From Scalesia atractyloides (lineage: Eukaryota > Streptophyta > Magnoliopsida > Asterales > Asteraceae), in assembly GCA_947069175.1 (NCBI GenBank), contig CAMTDV010000022.1, positions 33,047,476-33,111,475 of the forward strand: a stretch of DNA of 64,000 bases, read 5' to 3'. The position numbers were made by a program, and so were the translations under genes. Below are positions 43,696 to 53,952 of this stretch, piece after piece (within the stretch, counting starts at the first letter, position 1; each line of letters begins with the position of its first letter). The notes below the pieces were generated by a model that was not told where the DNA came from, made no database searches, and worked only from the letters and a program-made list of their open reading frames with translations.

Positions 43696-44455
43696 TTCAT
43701 TCGTCTTTCTTTCCCTTAACCAACTTGGAGAGCTTTTTGAAGAACTTATTTGTCTTTTTCTCCGTTTTCTTTGCTTGTTGTTGCATTTCTTTCATTCGTT
43801 CCAAGGCCTAATTTATGGCCTAAGTGGTGGCGAAGGTTGTGTTTGGTTGTGGCATAATAGGATACTGGTACCCATAACTTGGATATCTAGTATGTGGATA
43901 AGCAGGTGGGAAAGGAGACGGGTAAAGTGCGTTATGCATGACCGCTTGCATGTAAGGGTCATGGGACAATGCTTGGTAATCAACAGGTGTGGATGGGTTA
44001 AAAGGATCATATCCAGACATATCTGGATATGTTGGGATAGGGTTATTATAACCCAATGGTGGTGGTTGAACCACTGGTGGTGGTGCCGGTTCCACCACAT
44101 GTGAAACATTGGAGGGTCCACCTATTTGTGGGTCCTCGTGAATGGTAGGGTAAGGTTTGGGCAAAGGTGGCAGCGATCCCGACCGTTGGCTCGCACGTAC
44201 CGACATACGTTTCTTCCTTGGTGGCTTAGGTGGTGGTTGGGGTGATGAGAAGGAGTGTTGGGAAGGAGTGTTAGCAAAGGTAAATTGGTTCCAATATTGG
44301 TACGAGTTTTGAGTATGAGAAGGTGAATGTTGCGACAACGGCCATGAATCCCCTGAATCCTCATAGGGGTTCGGGTGATGGGGATGTGAGGGAATATGTC
44401 CAGAAGGTCCTCCTCTCATTGGCCCTTTTCCTCTTTCTCGTACTCTTGGCGGCAT
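43696..44455 (-). CDS. ORF-X of element E: proline-rich protein ahead of gag
   Basis: ATG at 44455 (MPPRVRERGKGPMRGG) opens 211 codons to a TAG at 43820. The protein is Pro/His/Ser/Tyr-rich with an RKKR basic patch near residue 80 and a P-Y-M-Q-A-V-M-H-N-A-L-Y segment near residues 167-178. Beyond the stop the DNA still encodes a basic tail (TNKFFKKLSKLVKGKKDE) ending at about 43696, so a frameshift or stop truncates the E copy; the D copy keeps the join. It follows the PBS by about 160 bases and is conserved in D and E. It could be a displaced Gag N-terminus or an accessory protein; function unknown. Confidence 0.65.
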
Positions 44456-44612
44456 TTTCCTGTTAAAAAAATAAAATCAAAAATAATACTAATAACTTAA
44501 TAATGAAATGAGTAATCCTAGGTCAAAGCCTAGACTCGGAAGTCTAAGGAATGTGCTTGTGTAAGTTTGAGATTAAACACAAGAAGGCTAGTGTTTAATT
44601 CTCTCAAATGTT

Positions 44613-44625
44613 GGCTCTGATACCA
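44613..44625 (-). other. Element E primer binding site
   Basis: Reverse complement TGGTATCAGAGCC, three bases from the 5' LTR. Confidence 0.93.
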
Positions 44626-44628
44626 ACC

Positions 44629-47600
44629 TGTCACACCCCGGCTTTCCACAGCCAATCCAAACACCAGTGGACCTAGGTGGGGAATATCGTGACGTAAGTT
44701 GATATCATCATAGTCAATTAAACACAGCACATCGAAAGTCTTGGAGTAAATTTACTATTACAAAACAAATGTTCAAAATACAAAATAATATACAGATGAC
44801 TCGTAATAGAAGATCCACAGGCAGATCATAAATTGTACAAAAGAAAGAATGTAAATCAGACTTTGGGCAGATCTAGGATTTGCAAGATCCTCTTATCACT
44901 ACCGAGCAGTTCCAGCCTATTTTCGTATTGTACCTACAAGCTTAGTCTTTTTAAAATATGTCAGCTTTCGCTGGTAAATACACCCAACTGACTCATTTTT
45001 AAAACATTAAAAAAAATGTTTTAAGTGCATATCAGCACAAAATCTTTTATAACTTGGAAAAGTTGACGTTGCAACCTTGTTAACAGATTTACATGTTTGT
45101 CCACACATACAGGGCCTAGTGCGAAAACCGAGACATGATTAACGTACACACCACTTACGAACTCACAAATATCCCCAACCTTGTGGGTAATTGCATTTGA
45201 GCGTCTGTTAGGTGTATGCCTACACCCCGCGCTAAGGTCGTGGCCATTATCTAATGTAATGAGCCGAGGATATCCAGGACATGGTAGTTAACCCCTGATG
45301 TTTAAGTTATCAAACAAAACTGATTAAAACAGAATATGCGGAATTACTAGCCACAATCCGGCATTCGGTTGATCCTATTTCCGACCAAGCGGTAATAGTT
45401 TGCCGTAACCCAAGCCTGTATGGGGGAAATAATTCGAGAGTATTTACCTAAGCTAGTCTTCGTTTAAATGAAAGATTTAATAACTTAGCCGTACACAAAA
45501 GTACTAAGTGCAGATAGCATTTACCGAATGTCTCTAGTCTGGATTATGGCATAAGCTAACCAACTAAATACAACGGTCTTATTTAAGTCATAGACTTGGA
45601 CCGACTAGCGTGCATGATCAAAACGTATAACGCTAGATTAAATTATGATCGGATAGAATGTAGTTTAACCCAACAAGTACGTTAACTTGTATAATATGGG
45701 TAAACATAAACATTCTGGATTTTGAGACTTAAATGACAAGGTTAGACCCGTTTCGGTTAATTTTCGTAAACTAGTTACATATACTTAACCGTACGCATAT
45801 CAGCGATGTTGGGTAACCGGATAAGTCATGGACAAGTTCTATATGCCATTATACTTTAAATAAGTTATAATATCAATAGGATATCAACTTTCATGCCCGT
45901 TAAGGTTTTAAAATGAAACTATGCCTCATAAGGGCATTTTGGTAATTTTACATCGTATAAAAGGAACTTGAATATAATTTTAATGTTATGATGATAAGTA
46001 TTCTGGAAAAATAACTTATTTATGATATAATATTAGTAGGATATTGATTATATGTGTAATTTACCCTTTATGACCAAACTAAGCACCGAAGGGCATTTTG
46101 GTCATTTTACACACAGTTTTAAAAATTATTTGCGATTCTGAGTTTATATCATGTACCTACTGTAAGAATATTTTTAAAATAAATTTTGAAATCAGTGGGT
46201 AACAAATCTTGGTTAATTAATATGGTTTAAAACCATGCTATGCGCCGAAACGGCGCTTATGTCGTAAAATGACGATTTATGCGATGTTTAATGTAAACTA
46301 ATGTTAAGATTAGGTTAACATGTTGTAGATATGTTATTTAGTATAACATATCAGTAGGTAAAAGATTTACTTTGAAAAGGTATGATTAAAACCGTTTTAT
46401 AAGCCACAAGGGCTTTATCGTCATTTATCGACATAATACAAGGACTTGTTTATAAACTTAGTTTATAATCTGGTTTGACATCTCGAATAATCCTACTTGT
46501 AATATTATATCAGTAGGAAACTCATTTTAAAGTTCATTATCATTTAAACCTCATTTTATGCAAAAAGGACATTTTAGTCAAAATGGCATAATCACGAAAC
46601 TCGTGCATAAACTCAGATTCTGATTATGATCATGTAATATAACCTCAGGGGGTTATTCTATATTATATTACGATCATAATGCAACCTGAGATCAGTAGCT
46701 AACTAATCTAAATCAGGTCTGAATCAAAAGTCAAAGCAGAAGTAAAACTTCGCGACTTTCAGTTGCGAACCGACCCTAAAACTGAAAAGACGAGCCGAAC
46801 ATGTTCTTACATGTTCTAATAATTATTACCAACTTGTTTAAGTGTCAAAATGTTTCATAACCTATATAAGCTCAGATTATAACATTTCCGAAAAATGGCA
46901 CGTTTGACTTTTTAATATAATAACTTTGACCCGTCAATTGGTCTAGCAAACGTGATCTTCAGGAGGTGCCCTTTATAGGGATTAATATCTACCTTATTAC
47001 GATCACTTAGCGATGTTCGTTACGAAAAATGGCTAGACCATAATGGTCTTAACCGAAAGTCAAGGCGTTTTCCGTAAAACGCTTGACTTTTGGATATAAA
47101 AGCCTATAAACGAAAATGAAAGAGGAAGGAACACTTACAAGTGATTCCTAGAATGCAATAGAACTAAGTTAGAGGCTCCTTTCAGTTAGGAACTTCCAGA
47201 AGAGGGAGATAGAATGTGAAATGAGAAAGGTGCAAGTTCAAATGGTGAACCTTGGCACCTATTTATAGTTTGAGAACTTGAAGGAGGTGATACCATGTGT
47301 TAAGGGGTGTTAGAGGGAGCTTACAAGTGTCCTAAAACGTGGCATAGCTGTTTGGAAGTCCATGGTTTCGAAACAATGGTTTTTGGCAACATGTGTGGAG
47401 GCCAAGCAAAAATTCTACAAACACAGGCCTCTCGCGCCTCGCGAGCGCACTGTGGTCAGTTTCAAGTTTTGACACATTTAGCCCCTCAACTTATAAAACC
47501 TCCCAAAACACCTTTATAGCATATTTAGCCCTCCGTAACCAATATTTGGCGTACCCGGGAGTATGCCCGGACATTGTTGAGCTCTCGGTTCATTAAAAGG

Positions 47601-48073
47601 TCACTAGAGGTATAAATTAACATGTTGACACTTTTAACCCCTCCATCATCTAACTTTCACATGTTTATAGAATTAATCTCTCTCGTCCAACAAATGGCAC
47701 GTATGAGAGTTACGACTTCGTAAAGGATCACTCAGAGGCTCATTATAAGCATGTTGACTCTAATGTCACTTAGAGGCTGGTCATGTTGACATATCAGTCA
47801 TTTAGAGGCCAAGTTTAAGCATGTTGACATATCAGTCACTCAGAGGATAATGTTTAAGCATGTTGACATATCAGTCACTTAGAGGCTAATGTTTAAGCAT
47901 GTTGACATATCAGTCACTCGGAGGACTAATGAAACATGTTGACATCAGAAAGTCACTCAGAGGCTCTGTTTGAGCATGTTGACACCTTTAGTCCCTATTG
48001 GTCTCTAATAGACTGAAATAAAAGTACAACACGTGTCCCTATACTATTGGACATGATTTTACGATGTGTTATA
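44629..48073 (-). repeat. Element E 5' LTR
   Basis: Plus strand TGTCACACCCCGGC to GATGTGTTATA; the outer terminal CA has become TA. 3445 bp, collinear with 32495-35963. TATA-like ACCTATTTATAGTTTG (about 47258-47273) on the strand read in reverse fits a minus-strand promoter. Contains the CTCGCG patch at 47425-47446 and the 38-bp array at 47730-47980. Confidence 0.95.
47730..47980. repeat. Tandem repeat in E 5' LTR, about 38-bp unit
   Basis: Same CATGTTGACATATCAGTCAC-based array as 35630-35880. Confidence 0.92.
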
Positions 48074-48078
48074 TTTTG
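48074..48078. repeat. Target site duplication (right) of element E: TTTTG
   Basis: Matches 32490-32494. Confidence 0.9.
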
Positions 48079-48345
48079 GGAGTGTGGGGGCGAATATTTA
48101 TGAGAGATAGAGTGTCTCGCTGGTTGCACCGATGGTCCTCCCCTCATTGGACCTTTTCTCATCCACTTTGTCCTTTGAATCTTAGCGGCATTTTTCTGTT
48201 AAAATCAATTCCGAAACAATAATAATAACTTAATAATGAGATGAGTAATCCTAGGTCAATGCCTAGACTCGGAAGTCTAAGGAATGTGCTATTGTGTAAG
48301 TTTGAGATGAAACACAAAGGCTAGTGTTTAATTCTCTCAAAAGTT
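48079..48345 (-). pseudogene. Element D ORF-X start and leader
   Basis: The ATG at 48191-48189 opens a diverged MPLRFKGQ start with early stops; the sequence is collinear with 44440-44612 of E, including the CCTAGGTCAATGCCTAGACTC stretch. The downstream part of ORF-X lies at 31569-32489 across element E. Confidence 0.65.
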
Positions 48346-48358
48346 GGCTCTGATACCA
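48346..48358 (-). other. Element D primer binding site
   Basis: Reverse complement TGGTATCAGAGCC, three bases from the LTR at 48362. Confidence 0.93.
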
Positions 48359-48361
48359 ACC

Positions 48362-48446
48362 TGTCACACCCCATATTTCCAACCAAATCTCGGTGGGCCC
48401 GAGTGGGGAATATCGTGACGTAAGTTGATATCATCATAGTCAATAA
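48362..48446 (-). repeat. Element D 5' LTR, inner fragment
   Basis: TGTCACACCCCATATTTCC onward, matching 29771; interrupted at AATAA by F2 and resumed at 51130. Confidence 0.9.
48442..48446. repeat. Target site duplication (left) of F2: AATAA
   Basis: Matches 51125-51129. Without F2 the D LTR reads continuously as in 29830-29870. Confidence 0.93.
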
Positions 48447-48627
48447 TGTAACATTTGTCAAAAACGGGTTTTCCAAACCCGCTCCGTTTGTAATCGAATA
48501 TCAAGTTATAAATGTTCATTACGTATTTATGTCTATTTGATTTTTAATGATACATAATTAGTAAACAAACTAAACTATAAAAGTTATAATTGATAAAAAG
48601 TAAAATTAAAATAATTAAAAAGAAAAT

Positions 48628-48708
48628 GAGGCTGCCGGGACTCGAACCCGGGTCAGCCGGGTTGAACCCCAAAGTCTTAACACACACACATTCCACCACT
48701 CCGCCACT
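48628..48708 (-). other. F2 tRNA-like module 1 (antisense), about 81 nt
   Basis: Minus strand: box A TGGCGGAGTGG (perfect TRGYNNARNNGG-type, as in class II tRNA-Ser/Leu) and box B GGTTCGAGTCC (perfect) with a T stem CCCGGG/CCCGG. The extended length would fit a long variable arm. The anticodon region is degenerate (GTGTGTGTG run). Best-preserved Pol III promoter pair in the window. Confidence 0.72.
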
Positions 48709-49554
48709 TAATGTTTTTGTAAGTTTTAGGGAACAATTAAAACTTGTGAACAACCATGAATCAACCTGTTACACCAAACTGAAACCGTAATCGGCTTTTC
48801 AACCGTCCAAAACGTTTGAGTGATCGCGGATTCTGGTTAATAACCGATGCACCGACGATCCTAATCAATTCAGTTTTGAATTAACTTAAATTTTGGTGAT
48901 GTTCTGTTTTTATAACCGAAGATATTCAATTTCTGATTTACGCCAACAATTGCTTCCTCTCTCGACTCAAAATCATTCGCATAACCTGCAATTTCACTTT
49001 CGCTATACATCCATTCATCGGAAAAGTTTTTTTTTAACTCGCCGGAAAAATCTCTGCAAGTCGCCGGAAAACCGAGACCTTCATTAATACGGTAAATACT
49101 TCGACTATTTCTGTTTCAATCCGTTGTTAGGCTGTTACTAACTTCAAACCAACAATCAGAATCAATCCCAGACGACATAGCCGGAATATTCAGCTCTCGC
49201 CGGAAAACTTCTGGAATTTCCAATCTCACGCGGTGAATCGGTATGAACATTCAAAACTTCTGTTAATCCTTGTTTAGTACCCCACTTTCATAACTAATCA
49301 ATCAAATTTGGTAATTGACCCCAAACAGAGGAAGCTCATAAACAGAGCCGACGATCCTTGCCGGAGTTTTGAGAACGACGACCTGTTCCGGTACTTTCTT
49401 TCCCCAAACCCTCTCCGTTCATCACCTTTCAACTTGTTCATATTATTCGTTAACCAAATTAAACAAATAACAGTTAGATAACCGTTGTCTGTGTTATAAA
49501 GAAGAAGACGAAGTAGTGAATGTTATTAAGAATAATTAAAATGGATATTATCTC

Positions 49555-49630
49555 GGGTTAGACACACAGTCCAGCGTGGACTGTGTGCACATACAAATCA
49601 CACGCCGCGAGTTCGATCCTTGACACACGT
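49555..49630 (+). other. F2 tRNA-like module 2
   Basis: GGGTTAGACACACAGTCCAG lead-in, an ACACAGTCCA...TGGACTGTGT hairpin, and box-B-like GAGTTCGATCCT at 49609-49620. Confidence 0.6.
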
Positions 49631-49721
49631 ATGCTCTGTAATAAAAATGTTTTGTTTTTCTAACTGAACCGGATTAACTTACATTAGATGTTAAGTATGA
49701 TAAAAATCTGTATATTAAACA

Positions 49722-49795
49722 AGTTAGACACACAGTCCAGTGGTGGACTGTGTGTAACGTTAAAGCACAGGTCCCGGGTTCGAGACCTGTTGGTG
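49722..49795 (+). other. F2 tRNA-like module 3
   Basis: GTTAGACACACAGTCCAGTG with a hairpin as in module 2, and box-B-like GGGTTCGAGACC at 49776-49787 flanked by AGGTCCC...GACCTG, which forms a T-stem-like pairing. Confidence 0.62.
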
Positions 49796-49890
49796 ACACC
49801 GGTTCGATGATTTAAAATATTTTTGAAAATAAAAGAATTTTGAATAAACTGAGTTAGTATATAAGTATAATTAAAAACAGAATTATTTCA

Positions 49891-49968
49891 GGTTAGACAC
49901 GTAGCTCAGTTAGTAGAGCTGGTGCACGCGAACGGGAGGTCTCGGGTTCGAGCCTCACCCGGCGTATA
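49891..49968 (+). other. F2 tRNA-like module 4
   Basis: Box A TAGCTCAGTTAG at 49902-49913 (one mismatch) followed by TAGAGCTGG; box B GGTTCGAGCC at 49945-49954 with flanking stem. Body reads as elongator tRNA; the 3' end lacks a matching acceptor strand. Confidence 0.7.
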
Positions 49969-51124
49969 CAATTACACAATAAAACCGGTCAACAAGTCAA
50001 ACGGTCAACGGTCAACGGTCAATGCAAAAGTCAACATATTTTTATATTTTTATTTATTTAATTTAATTTAAAAATCAATTAAAAATACTTAAAAATAATG
50101 TTTTTAAAGTTAGGAAATAGCCTTAAACTCACAAAAATATATCTAAAAATCCTATTAAAATTATCAATAAAATCCACTCATTTACTATATTTTCCGTTAT
50201 TATTTAGGTTAGTTAATACTCTTTGTTCAATCCTTCCAACTCGTGCGCATCTCATCATCTCCAACCAAACGCACCCAATGTGAGTGAATCTTTACAAATT
50301 CCCCGTTTTAATCACGTTTTTGGGGTGTATCATGTGTCTTGCCAATTATTATATTTAAATCATTGTGCATACATCATATCATGAACAAATGGGTATTCAG
50401 CTTGTTTCAACTGTTTGTGTGGTTATTGTTAGATTTAATTTATTATTTTCAGTACATGCAATTTCATAGGCCGCCGCTCCCATTACATTATGAGCGTTGA
50501 GCATGTTCCCCATTACATTATGAGCGTGAACCTGGCGTGCCAACATATCGATCGGCTCCGTTTGATTGAGCCTTGATCGCACAGACATTTATCATTTTCA
50601 GTACATGCAATACGATCGGCTCCGTTTGATTGAGCCTTGATCGCACAGTTTCATTCATGTTATATATTTATGCAAGTTGATATGTTATTGTATGTTGTTG
50701 GTATGTTATTGTTATGTTATAGTTTGTGGTTGTTATTGCTACTGTTTGATTATTTACATTTGCTCACTTATGATTATTGCACAATTTTTCCTTGATAAAA
50801 TAACAAGAAAATCAATAATAAATGTTTATCTAACAAGGTTCACTCGCCAACTTATGTTAACCCAAAAACCCCCATTTTTACACATGATACAGGTGAACCA
50901 GCTGCAGCAAGAAACACATAGGATTGGCCTAGAAGAATAAACTGATTTAGAGCTTGGAATTGTTTAGTTGGTTATTTTTCTTTGTATTTGTATGGACATG
51001 TTTGGCTTATTGAGAATGTAATTTTGACTTTAATAAATATGAAACATATTAGTAAATATCATGAGCTTTGGCGATAACCCAATTATGCCCCGACTCTTAT
51101 TCCGCTGCGGGTCGGGGTGTGACA

Positions 51125-51129
51125 AATAA
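51125..51129. repeat. Target site duplication (right) of F2: AATAA
   Basis: Matches 48442-48446. Confidence 0.93.
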
Positions 51130-53947
51130 TCACAGCACAGTGGAAGTCTTGGTGTTTAAAATACTATTACAAACTAAAATGTCCAAAGTTCGAAAATAAT
51201 ATACAACGGTTTGTAACAAAAGATCCACAGGCGGATCGTAAAATATACAAAAGACGTACAACAGACTTTAGTCAGATCTAAGGATTTGCAAGATCCTCTT
51301 ATATCACTACCAAGCAGGTGTATGCCTATACCCCGTGCTTTGTTCGTGGTGTATGCCTATACCCCGTGCTTTGGTCGTGACTATTAGTAACTTAAATGAG
51401 CCGAGGATATCCAGGACACGGTCATTAACCCCCAATGTTTAAGTTACCAAACAAAACTGATCAAAACGGAATATGCGGATTTACTAGCCCCAATCCGCCT
51501 TGGATTGATCCCATTCCCGACCAAGCGGTAATAATTTACCGTATCCCAAGCCCGTATAGGGAAAATAAGTTAAGAGTATTTACCTGAGCTAGCACTTGAC
51601 TTTTAAATGCAAAGTTTATATTAACTCAGCCATTTAATCAATAGATAAGTGCAGATAGCATTTACTAGAAGGCTTCTAGTCTGAAATGATGGCATAACTA
51701 ACCAATTAGAATGCTAACGGTCCTCTTTAAGTCATAGACTTAGACCATCTAGCTTAAGGATCAAAATACACTAGATTAAGCAATGACCGGATAGAATGTA
51801 GTTTAACCCCAACAAGCACTAAGACTTGTCTGACATGGGTAAAAAATTAACTTTCTGGAATTTGATATTAAAATGATAAGGTTAACCTGTTTTGGATAAT
51901 TTTCGTAAACTAGTTACATTTACTTAACCTTACGATATAAGCGATATCGGGTAACCGGGTGAGTCATGAACAAGTTCTATATGTCATTATACTTTAAATA
52001 AGTTCTAATATCAGTAGGATATTAACTTATATGCCGTTTAAAGTTTTAAAACAAGACTATGCCTTAAAAGGCGTTTTAATCATTTATATGACGTAAAAAG
52101 GAACTTGTATATATTCTGATGTTATGATCATATACATTTTCGAAAAATACTTAGTTTGTGATATATGATCAGTAAGATATCACATACGTGTGGTTTATGG
52201 TTTAGGACCAAATTATGCACCGAAAGGGCATTTTGGTCTTTTAAAAGCATAAATTACGATATTGTCATAAAACTTAGTTTATGATCAGAATAATAGCATC
52301 ATAATATGTTAGTTATATTAACATATCGTAGGTAATTCATTTGCAAGTCCATTGTTGATTAAAACTTTGTTTTATGTAAAAACGCATTTTAGTCAAAGTT
52401 TAACATTTTAGCGGAACTTGTGCATAAACTCAGATTATGATTATGATCATGTAGTATAACCTCAGAGGGTTATGCTACACTTTATTACGATCAAAATGTA
52501 ACCATAAGTCAGTACTAGATTAATCTAAATCGGGTCAGAATTGAAAGTTAAAGCAGAAATCAAACTTTGTGACTTTCGGTTGCGAACCGACCCTAGGACT
52601 AAAATTGACGAGCCGAACATGTTCCCACATGTTCTAATAATTATTACCAACTTGTTTAAGTATCAAAAACATATTTATAAGATTAAAAAGCTCATATTAT
52701 AATATTTATATAATCTGACTCGTTTGACTTTTTAAAACATTAACTTTGACCCGTCAATTGACCTAGTAAACGTGATCTTTAGGAGGTGCCCTTTTAAAGG
52801 ATTAATACCTACCTAATTACGATCACTTAGCCATGTTCATCTTGAACAATGGCTAGACCATAATGGTCTTAATCGAAGGTCAAAACATTTGTCAAAAATG
52901 CTTGACTTTTGGCTATTAAAAGTCCATAAAAGAAAAGAGCAGAGATGGAACACTTACAAGTGGTCCAAGAGAAAGTTTAGAACTCAAAGGGATGCTCCTA
53001 GATGACCAGGAACTTCCAAGAGTGTAATAGAGGGAAGAAGAGGAAATGAGCAAGGAATGAGATAACTTGGTGGACTATTTATAGTGCAAGAGGGTGATTG
53101 AGGATGATGCCAAGTGTTAAAGGTGTTGTAGGATTATTACAAGTGGCGGTGTCAAAGAGCCGCAAGAGAGTGACAATTTGCAGGATAGGTGGCATCTTGG
53201 CAGAAATTTGAAATTTTGACACTTTTAGTCCCTTAAATATAGTTTTATTAAATGTCATGAATTGTCCCTTGACTTATATTAAATGACATAATGACACAAC
53301 TAGTTCTTTTCATTCAACACGTGATGTATTGAAGAAGAGTACGTATAACCGGACGTTAACGTGTGTTATACTATGTGCTTTAGTGACTTATAAATGGTTA
53401 CTAGCTTAGGATACGATAAATACGAGTTCTTATGGTTTTATAGTCTAAATTACCTAAATTTGTAAAGTTAAAGGTTCGGTGATAATGTGGAATACTTAAG
53501 GTTGGTGAATCAAAAGATATCACCTTAACCGAGAGTTGTTCAGATCGAAAGGTGGCTTGATTAAGCAAGAACTACGAAAATAATGAAGTCTAGGGGCCTC
53601 CGAGTCATTTGTTGAAAGTTGAAATAATGAAAAATAAGGGTTATCAGACCTCACCATAGGCTACGGTCACCAGACCGTAGCTTACGGTTAGTATAAAAAC
53701 AATCCAGCAAGTCCTGACCATAACTTACGGTCCTTGACCGTAGGCTACGGTTAGGTTTAAATTTTGGTCAGAGATGCTGAACCGTAGCTTACGGTTTAGG
53801 ACTGTAGCTTACGGTCCAGCATATGAAAATTTTATGAATTTGACACGTTTGAGCGAGTTGAACGTTTAACTCATTTGTGGCATCATCCGAGGGTATGTAC
53901 ACGTGTCGGTATGTTACCGGACACGTATTTTTTTACGAGATGTTACA
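51130..53947 (-). repeat. Element D 5' LTR, outer fragment
   Basis: Continues the LTR after F2 and ends ACGAGATGTTACA at 53947. Collinear with E's LTRs (CCCGTGCTTTGGTCGTG; AGGAGGTGCCC...ACGATCACTTAGCCATG) but clearly diverged. Contains a short duplication of GTGTATGCCTATACCCCGTG at 51316-51368 and a palindrome patch at 53644-53822. No coding sequence. Confidence 0.9.
53644..53822. repeat. CCGTAGSYTACGG palindrome patch in D LTR
   Basis: About seven copies of ACCGTAGCTTACGGT or ACCGTAGGCTACGGT and partial versions, at the same relative place in the LTR as the CTCGCG patch of E. Confidence 0.88.
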
Positions 53948-53952
53948 CTTTT
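53948..53952. repeat. Target site duplication (right) of element D: CTTTT
   Basis: Matches 29766-29770. Confidence 0.85.

Larger units (their letters stand above)
32495..48073 (-). mobile_element. Inner chromovirus E (Tekay-like Ty3/gypsy), complete structure, nested in D
   Basis: About 15.6 kb including a 2.26-kb nested solo LTR. LTRs 44629-48073 (5') and 32495-35963 (3') are about 3.45 kb each. PBS 44613-44625; PPT 35964-35980. Pol order PR-RT-RNase H-IN with a C-terminal chromodomain-like tail defines a chromovirus. Tekay placement is inferred from long LTRs and family recall. An additional ORF (ORF-X) precedes gag. All pol parts are broken. Confidence 0.92.
48447..51124 (+). mobile_element. 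Solo LTR F2 with four tRNA-like modules
   Basis: 2678 bp from TGTAACATTTG to GGTGTGACA, flanked by AATAA, inserted in D's 5' LTR. Same family as F1: shared start (AACGGGTT...AACCCGC), shared end (GACT...TTCCGCTGCGGGTC), the CACTCGCCAACTT...ACACATGATACAGGTGA stretch, and four tRNA-like modules in the same order. Carries a local duplication of a CGATCGGCTCCGTTTGATTG unit (50549-50580 and 50611-50645). Confidence 0.9.
29771..53947 (-). mobile_element. Outer chromovirus-type gypsy element D, deleted and twice invaded
   Basis: Minus-strand element flanked by CTTTT. From its 5' end: 5' LTR (53947 to 48362, split by F2), PBS 48346-48358, ORF-X start at 48191, then element E inserted at TTTTG, the rest of ORF-X to 31569, a leader with tandem repeats, then a deletion joining the leader directly to the last about 745 bp of the 3' LTR (30515-29771). 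The whole gag-pol is missing. Assigned to the same family as E by LTR and ORF-X similarity. Confidence 0.85.

Noticed and set aside
43775..44104. 109-codon Trp-rich plus-strand frame
   Set aside because: Antisense of the proline-rich ORF-X; Trp richness merely mirrors Pro codons.
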